This document shows positions 1 through 4,178 of a stretch of 11,821 nt of DNA, in pieces. The number at the start of each line of letters is the position of its first letter. Position 1 is the stretch's first letter. Location: NCBI GenBank assembly GCA_964543855.1, contig CAZJAD010000072.1, positions 1 through 11,821 of the forward strand. The letters run 5' to 3'. Source of the stretch: CAZJAD01 sp964543855 (GTDB taxonomy: Bacteria > Electryoneota > RPQS01 > DYHQ01). A program made the position numbers and the translations under genes. Under the pieces are notes generated by a model. It was given only the letters and a program-made list of their open reading frames with translations, was not told the origin of the DNA and searched no databases.

Positions 1-628
1 GTTTTTCGAGTTGCTCCACTTCTTCCAAGTTCCCTTCTGTGAGCGGGAATTTCATCGCGGGGCTAATCACTCGGGGCCAGAGGAACTTACCGAAGTACTT
101 GTACTTGTTTGGATCAGCCGTGTTGGTCATGGAAACGGTGTACCCCGAGCGGCCGTGAAAGCAATGTTCGAAGTGAATCACCTGATGGCCGACTTCGTGT
201 CGATAGCCCTTCGCGAGGTTCCTACGGACTTTCCAGTCCATCGCGGCTTTGACAGCATTCTCGACACCTAAGGCGCCTCCGGAAATGAAGAATCCGTGTT
301 TGAAAGTCTTGGGGACCGTTTGCTCGAAGAAGGCATCGGTGAACCGGGCCATTTCGACGGTGTACAGGTCTGAATTGGTTACATTGTTGACCGCGATGCG
401 ACCGAACCGTTCGAGCATTTCCGGCGTCATGAACCGAGGATGGTTGTGGCCAACGGGTGAGGATGCGAAGAAAGAGAAGAAGTCGAGAAAGCGACGACCC
501 GTGCGGCTATCATAGATGTAGCTGCCTTGCGACTTGTCCATATCGAAGACCATGTCGAAACCGTCGACAAGAAGGTGCTTGCCGAGCGTTTCATGGACAT
601 TCTGAGCGGTAATATCTCTGTGCGTCAT
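1..628 (-). CDS. lat: L-lysine 6-aminotransferase (lysine epsilon-aminotransferase), C-terminal part beyond window edge
   Basis: A class III PLP-dependent aminotransferase that moves the epsilon-amino group of lysine to 2-oxoglutarate, giving 2-aminoadipate 6-semialdehyde and glutamate in the cytoplasm. The visible 209 residues run open to the left edge; the family is about 440-450 residues, so roughly half is present. Seen in sequence: FASSPVGHNHP near residues 54-64, FFISGGALGVENAVKAA near 108-124 (cofactor phosphate-binding region), and HCFHGRSGYT near 151-160. These resemble the mycobacterial Lat protein (recalled: NALKVAFDWK, AFHGRSGYTLSLTN). The PLP-binding lysine lies outside the window. 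The ATG at 628 has a strong Shine-Dalgarno. About 157 nt separate it from the upstream cysteine hydrolase; that spacer has only a weak 5-bp hairpin (701-716) and no gene. The aldehyde dehydrogenase of the same operon is the expected next enzyme. Ornithine or other omega-aminotransferase activity is the main alternative. Confidence 0.88.
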   Translation of the reverse strand, partial: MTHRDITAQNVHETLGKHLLVDGFDMVFDMDKSQGSYIYDSRTGRRFLDFFSFFASSPVGHNHPRFMTPEMLERFGRIAVNNVTNSDLYTVEMARFTDAFFEQTVPKTFKHGFFISGGALGVENAVKAAMDWKVRRNLAKGYRHEVGHQVIHFEHCFHGRSGYTVSMTNTADPNKYKYFGKFLWPRVISPAMKFPLTEGNLEEVEQLEK

Positions 629-632
629 TGTT

Positions 633-639
633 CACCTCC
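633..639 (-). promoter_or_regulatory. Shine-Dalgarno of lat
   Basis: On the minus strand GGAGGTG stands four bases before the ATG at 628. It is the strongest ribosome-binding site in the window and fixes the lat start. Confidence 0.75.
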
Positions 640-785
640 AATCTGAGAGTTCGTTTCATCCACTTCGGGATCCACTCCGAGAGACAGCAATCCCTCCGGA
701 CGCTGCCGGAGCAGCGCTCTTTTGGTGTCTGGAGGGTCCGTGGAGCCGACCCGACGTCGTGGAAACTGAATTGGAGGCAACATTG

Positions 786-1442
786 TTATGCTCTCAAATC
801 CTGCACAATCTTGCTGGCGGTCGTCACGAAAGCGAAGCCGAAAGCGAGGTTCATCAGGGTCGCCAGATGCATTTCTTCGCACACGGTTCCTGTGCCATCG
901 GCCAGGAGAAAGACCCGGTAATCGCGAAGATAGGCATCCCGCGCGGTCGTTTCGCAGCAGAGATTCGTCATCACGCCAGAGACGACGAGATCCTCGACTT
1001 GAAGACATCGCAATACAGTTTCCAAATCGGTGTTGTAGAATGCCGAATAACGATGTTTGAGCACAACTTTCTCACCGGAGAGCGGGGCGATTTTCTGGTG
1101 GACTTCACTTTCCGGACTTCCCTCGATACACATGCCGTCCCACCACCATCCGAGAATGCCAGCGTCCATGCCATCCGGACGGTGAACATGGCGCGTATAA
1201 ATGACAGGGCGGTCCGCTTTGCGAAAGGCCGCGATCACGCGCTGGAGCGTTGGGAGAATCGCCACTCCTCCACATGCAAAACCGGACGATTCGGGGTCCA
1301 GGAAGAACCGCTGCATATCTATCACCAGCAGTGCGGCCTTGCTCTTTTTCAGCTTCATCTCGTGCTGGTTGTAAGGCGCGATGTGCGCCAGCCACCGGCG
1401 TGTCTGTTCTCTGATGGAAGAGGAAGTTACGTAAGGCTCCAT
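786..1442 (-). CDS. Isochorismatase-family cysteine hydrolase
   Basis: An isochorismatase-like alpha/beta hydrolase, a family that includes nicotinamidases, N-carbamoylsarcosine amidases and biuret hydrolases; the substrate here is unknown. Counting from the ATG at 1442 (218 residues), the catalytic triad is visible: Asp42 in ALLVIDMQ, Lys129 in VVLKHRYSAF, and Cys162 in GVMTNLCCETTARDA, which also holds the conserved cis-peptide segment before the nucleophile. There is no signal peptide, so it should be cytoplasmic. The start is uncertain: a TTG at 1460 would overlap the PIN gene stop as TTGA and add six residues, while an ATG at 1358 would remove a plausible N-terminal helix. None has a clear ribosome-binding site, which suggests translational coupling to the PIN gene. 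Its place between the lysine-pathway genes suggests an amide or carbamoyl substrate linked to lysine degradation, but that is inference. Confidence 0.87.
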   Translation of the reverse strand: MEPYVTSSSIREQTRRWLAHIAPYNQHEMKLKKSKAALLVIDMQRFFLDPESSGFACGGVAILPTLQRVIAAFRKADRPVIYTRHVHRPDGMDAGILGWWWDGMCIEGSPESEVHQKIAPLSGEKVVLKHRYSAFYNTDLETVLRCLQVEDLVVSGVMTNLCCETTARDAYLRDYRVFLLADGTGTVCEEMHLATLMNLAFGFAFVTTASKIVQDLRA

Positions 1443-1456
1443 TTCCAGCGTTGCGC

Positions 1457-1906
1457 TCAAATGAAGAGCGCTTCAAAAGGATTCTCCACCTGGATTTCGC
1501 GAATGGCCTGGAAATTCCTCGCTTGGGTGGTGATGATGGTCTTGACTCCGTGAGCGAGCATCGTGGCGGCGATGACTGTTTCCCAGAACCGGCGCCGCTG
1601 ACTGCGATACTTCTCCATGAGAGAGAAGGCATCGCGCAGCATGTGCATATCGGTGTAGAGGATTTCCGGCTGCGGCGCTTTCATGATGTTCTCCACGAAA
1701 TCGCGTGCCGCTCGGGGATTCATCGGGTAGCGCACCCAGTCCTCGCGGGTGACGATCGACATGAATTCGACCAAGCTCTGGTAGCAGACACAACTGCGCC
1801 AGAGGCCGCTTTCCGCCTGTTCGATGATTTCCGCGGCCCTCTGATGGAAAGGCGATGCCTTATCCACCAGGTAGATCAGAGCCATTGTATCAAGGCACTT
1901 GATCAC
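1457..1906 (-). CDS. PIN-domain nuclease, VapC-like
   Basis: A 149-residue single-domain PIN protein, the fold of metal-dependent ribonucleases such as VapC toxins. Visible acidic positions are Asp6 (KCLDTMALIYLVD), Glu47 (SLVEFM) and Glu109 (RFWETVIAAT), followed by a typical late strand TIITTQARNF near residues 124-132. The third position is normally Asp; Glu here is a conservative change that may still bind metal. The GTG start at 1906 is required because Asp6 precedes the first internal Met. It directly follows the TAA of the upstream HTH gene, with AGGGG four bases before the start. HTH-then-PIN order and zero spacing fit an antitoxin-toxin pair, though many PIN proteins are not proven toxins. 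The downstream cysteine hydrolase starts at or within about 15 nt of its stop. Confidence 0.85.
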   Translation of the reverse strand: MIKCLDTMALIYLVDKASPFHQRAAEIIEQAESGLWRSCVCYQSLVEFMSIVTREDWVRYPMNPRAARDFVENIMKAPQPEILYTDMHMLRDAFSLMEKYRSQRRRFWETVIAATMLAHGVKTIITTQARNFQAIREIQVENPFEALFI

Positions 1907-2194
1907 TTATCCCCTGCTATGGTTTTCACTACGGTTGAACGGTTCGATGAAACCAATGTCCGTGGTGAAACTGCGCCAATCGAAGAAACCCGAACGGCGT
2001 CTCCGTTTCCCTTGGCCCTTTCCCAGCGTGCGCTGCCGCAGTTTCACAGACAGTTCCTGCAACGGGAAGCGCCAGAGTTTTCCGACGCGCATCGCCGGCA
2101 ATCGCCCCTGCCTGGCCATTCGGCGGACGGTGCTGTCGCTGACTTTGAGGCGCTGCGCGACTTCGCGGGTTGTCATCAGAGTTTCTTTGGCCAC
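1907..2194 (-). CDS. Excisionase-type helix-turn-helix DNA-binding protein, possible antitoxin
   Basis: A 95-residue protein with an N-terminal MerR/excisionase-like winged helix-turn-helix at residues 9-48: TREVAQRLKVSDSTVRRMA followed by GRLPAMRVGKLWRF, the standard pattern of the excisionase family DNA-binding domain (HTH_17). The C-terminal half is very basic around residues 52-67 (KRRRR at 63-67) and then turns aromatic and mixed; it could be the part that contacts a partner such as the PIN protein. The GTG at 2194 has AGGGG six bases upstream, 12 nt after the aldehyde dehydrogenase stop; an ATG at 2176 (residue 7) is a weaker alternative. The stop abuts the PIN start with no gap. No phage genes are nearby, so an excisionase role is unlikely; an antitoxin or autoregulator is more plausible. 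Confidence 0.8.
   Translation of the reverse strand: MAKETLMTTREVAQRLKVSDSTVRRMARQGRLPAMRVGKLWRFPLQELSVKLRQRTLGKGQGKRRRRSGFFDWRSFTTDIGFIEPFNRSENHSRG
1911..1915 (-). promoter_or_regulatory. Ribosome-binding site of the PIN gene
   Basis: Minus-strand AGGGG, then ATAA and the GTG start at 1906; it lies inside the last codons of the HTH gene. It supports the GTG start that keeps catalytic Asp6. Confidence 0.55.
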
Positions 2195-2200
2195 GGCTTT

Positions 2201-2205
2201 CCCCT
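2201..2205 (-). promoter_or_regulatory. Ribosome-binding site of the HTH gene
   Basis: Minus-strand AGGGG six bases before the GTG at 2194, just beyond or touching the end of the aldehyde dehydrogenase gene. It decides for GTG over the internal ATG at 2176. Confidence 0.5.
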
Positions 2206-2206
2206 A

Positions 2207-3751
2207 TCAGTAGTTATCGATTTGCGCTTTTTGGAGTGTGCCGGAGAAATCCACATAGACGGTCTTGACCTCGCTGAAGAATTCGTAAACGGTCCAGCCG
2301 CCCTCTCGATGGCCGTTGCCGGTGTCTTTGACTCCCCCAAAAGGCAAGTGACATTCGGCGCCGATGGTGGCTCCGTTAATGTAGGTGATTCCTGCTTCGA
2401 TGTCGCGCATCGCTCGAAAAGCGCGATTGACATCCTGCGTGAAAATTGAAGAGGAAAGACCGTAATCGACATTGTTGGCGACGCGGATGGCTTCGTCGAA
2501 GTCCGCGACTTTGATGACGGACAGCACCGGCCCGAAGATTTCCTCTTTCGCGATGCGCATTTGCGGCGTGACGCCGGTGAAGATGGTCGGGCGATAGAAC
2601 CAGCCATCAGCGCATTGGGGCCCGGTGTCCCGCTCGCCGCCGCAGGCAAGCTTCGCTCCTTCTTCGAGGCCGATTTTGACATAGGATTCGACCGTTGCCC
2701 GCTGCCCCTCGTTGACCAAGGGCCCCACATCCGTCTTGGGATCCAGTCCGTCTCCGCAGCGGAGTTTGCCGGTTGCCTTCACCAACATCTCGACAAACTT
2801 GTCGTGAACGCCCGATTGAACGATGAGCCGCGAGGTCGCCGTGCAGCGCTGGCCGGTGGTGCCGAATGCGCCCCAGAGAGCGGCTTCGAGCGCGAGCTCG
2901 AGGTTGGCATCATCGAGGACGATTTGTGGATTCTTGCCGCCAAGCTCGAGAGAGACTCGCTTGAGCCGAGCTCCAGCGCGAGCACTGATGTCGCGCCCGA
3001 CATCCGACGAACCGGTGAAGGATATCAGATCAACATCCGGGTGTTCCACCAGAGGAATCCCGACCGCGCCACCGGAGCCGTGAACGATATTGACGGCTTC
3101 GGCAGGCACGCCGGCTTCCAAGAGGAGCTCGACGAGCCGGACGGCTGTGGCGGGTGTATCGCTGGCGGGTTTGAAGACGATGGTGTTGCCGCATAGCAGA
3201 GCCGGGAAGCTCTTCCACGCGGGAATCGCGGACGGAAAATTCCAAGGAGTGATGAGTCCGGCCACGCCGATGGGCATGCGGAAGGTGAGGCAGTTCTTGT
3301 TGGGCAATTCCGAAGGAACCGTGTGCCCGAAGAGACGGCGGCTCTCGCCAAAGGCGTAGTAGGCCGTGTCGATGGCCTCCTGGGTGTCACCCATCGTCTC
3401 TTTCAACACTTTGCCCATTTCGCGAGTCATTTCGCGGGAGATTCCCTCCTTGTGCTTCACCATCAGGTCGCCCATTCGCTGGAAGATACGGCCACGGTCA
3501 GCGGCGGGCACGAGCCGCCAGGTTTTGTAGGCTTTGCGAGCAGCTTTGACGGCGCGGTCCACATCCTTTTTGTCGGAGCGCGGAAAGAGGCCGACGATGT
3601 CGTTCCAATTGGCCGGATTGCGGTTTTCGTAGGTCTTGCCGGTGACGCTGTCGCACCACTTGCCCGCGATGAAGTTCTGGAACTTGCGCGGCTTTCCGGT
3701 TGATGTCTTGCCAGCAGAGGCTGGGCGACTACTTCGAGGTGACCTGTTCAT
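2207..3751 (-). CDS. NAD(P)-dependent aldehyde dehydrogenase, probable 2-aminoadipate 6-semialdehyde dehydrogenase
   Basis: A complete 514-residue aldehyde dehydrogenase, cytoplasmic, oxidising an aldehyde to the acid with NAD(P)+. All key residues are visible: Asn171 in TPWNFP, Lys194 in FKPAS, Glu269 in LELGGKNP, catalytic Cys303 in GQRCTA, and Glu404 in KEEIFGPV. The first 20 residues are a Ser/Arg/Lys-rich tail, not a signal peptide; the conserved fold begins at KFQNFIAGKW. The C-terminal part HLPFGGVKDTGNGHREGG resembles 2-oxoglutarate-semialdehyde dehydrogenase-like enzymes and not the ALDH7 (piperideine-6-carboxylate dehydrogenase) type, which has LGGNN. Being first in the operon that holds lat, its likely substrate is the Lat product, giving 2-aminoadipate. 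The ATG at 3751 has only a weak AGGT upstream. A broader semialdehyde substrate range is possible. Confidence 0.9.
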   Translation of the reverse strand: MNRSPRSSRPASAGKTSTGKPRKFQNFIAGKWCDSVTGKTYENRNPANWNDIVGLFPRSDKKDVDRAVKAARKAYKTWRLVPAADRGRIFQRMGDLMVKHKEGISREMTREMGKVLKETMGDTQEAIDTAYYAFGESRRLFGHTVPSELPNKNCLTFRMPIGVAGLITPWNFPSAIPAWKSFPALLCGNTIVFKPASDTPATAVRLVELLLEAGVPAEAVNIVHGSGGAVGIPLVEHPDVDLISFTGSSDVGRDISARAGARLKRVSLELGGKNPQIVLDDANLELALEAALWGAFGTTGQRCTATSRLIVQSGVHDKFVEMLVKATGKLRCGDGLDPKTDVGPLVNEGQRATVESYVKIGLEEGAKLACGGERDTGPQCADGWFYRPTIFTGVTPQMRIAKEEIFGPVLSVIKVADFDEAIRVANNVDYGLSSSIFTQDVNRAFRAMRDIEAGITYINGATIGAECHLPFGGVKDTGNGHREGGWTVYEFFSEVKTVYVDFSGTLQKAQIDNY

Positions 3752-3810
3752 CGATGATACCTGTCCGATTGCGGAATTGCCTGAAAGGGTCTATTTCTGT
3801 CTAACTTACT

Positions 3811-3839
3811 AAGATACAAAAAAACAGGTCATGAGTCAA
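3811..3839 (-). promoter_or_regulatory. Promoter of the aldehyde dehydrogenase/lysine operon
   Basis: Read on the minus strand, TTGACT (3839-3834), a 17-nt spacer rich in T, then TATCTT (3816-3811). The -35 matches five of six sigma-70 consensus bases and the -10 four of six, at ideal spacing. It also fits the Bacteroidetes-type TTG...TAnnTTnG pattern. Transcription would begin around 3800-3805, leaving a leader of about 50 nt before the ATG at 3751. Confidence 0.6.
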
Positions 3840-3897
3840 CCCCCCGTGGGTGGAGCCTCATCAGCCTTGGGAGGGTATTGCGCGAGAGGATGGACGG

Positions 3898-3928
3898 TTG
3901 ACTTTATGGATGCAAATTGGTAAATTTG
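3898..3928 (+). promoter_or_regulatory. Rightward promoter candidate facing the gap
   Basis: TTGACT (3898-3903), a 17-nt spacer, then TAAATT (3921-3926), extended to TAAATTTG, which equals the TAnnTTTG -7 motif described for Bacteroidetes, with TTG 20 nt upstream of it. It points toward the secreted-protein genes on the far side of the gap and may drive them, but the gap of unknown size prevents certainty. Confidence 0.5.
3913..3928. promoter_or_regulatory. Inverted repeat over the rightward -10, possible operator
   Basis: CAAATT, GGTA, AATTTG: two perfectly complementary 6-base arms around a 4-base centre, covering the -10 box of the rightward promoter candidate. The position suits a repressor site, but a 16-base AT-rich dyad can arise by chance. 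Confidence 0.3.
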
Positions 3929-4078
3929 TGAGAATTGGGTCGATTGCCTCCGACGCGATATTGCCACGATGATGGAATAGATGTTTGTGAGTAGTTGTCT
4001 CGACGCGTATCTTGACGCGTTCAAGGGATACTCGCGTTGGGAAAGGACAGCTGTAGACAGGGGCGCGAGGGGTGAGGG

Positions 4079-4178
4079 NNNNNNNNNNNNNNNNNNNNNN
4101 NNNNNNNNNNNNNNNNNNNNNNNNNNNNNNNNNNNNNNNNNNNNNNNNNNNNNNNNNNNNNNNNNNNNNNNNNNNNNN
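4079..4178. other. Assembly gap (100 N)
   Basis: Exactly 100 undetermined bases, the usual placeholder for a scaffold gap of unknown length. The start of the repeat-protein gene is lost in it, and any reading frame drawn across it is meaningless. Confidence 0.98.

Larger units (their letters stand above)
3752..4078. other. Non-coding divergent intergenic region
   Basis: The stretch between the aldehyde dehydrogenase start and the gap shows no credible gene on either strand. It holds the two divergent promoters, the inverted repeat, and three copies of GACGCG (3952, 4002 and 4014; the last two are GACGCGT, 12 nt apart). An ATG at 3981 opens a frame that runs into the N block, but its first residues have no signal peptide or repeat motif, so I do not treat it as a gene start. 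Confidence 0.6.

Noticed and set aside
701..716. Hairpin CGCTG-6-nt-CAGCG between the hydrolase and lat genes as a terminator
   Set aside because: The stem is only five pairs and no U-tract follows on the minus strand, so termination is not supported.
625..1008. Minus-strand frame spanning the spacer before lat
   Set aside because: It overlaps the cysteine hydrolase in another frame, is Arg/Ser-rich and lacks any domain; the lat ribosome-binding site lies at its end.
1451..2449. Long plus-strand open frame (332 codons) opposite the HTH, PIN and dehydrogenase genes
   Set aside because: It is antisense to three proteins with clear domain motifs, and its translation shows no recognisable domain.
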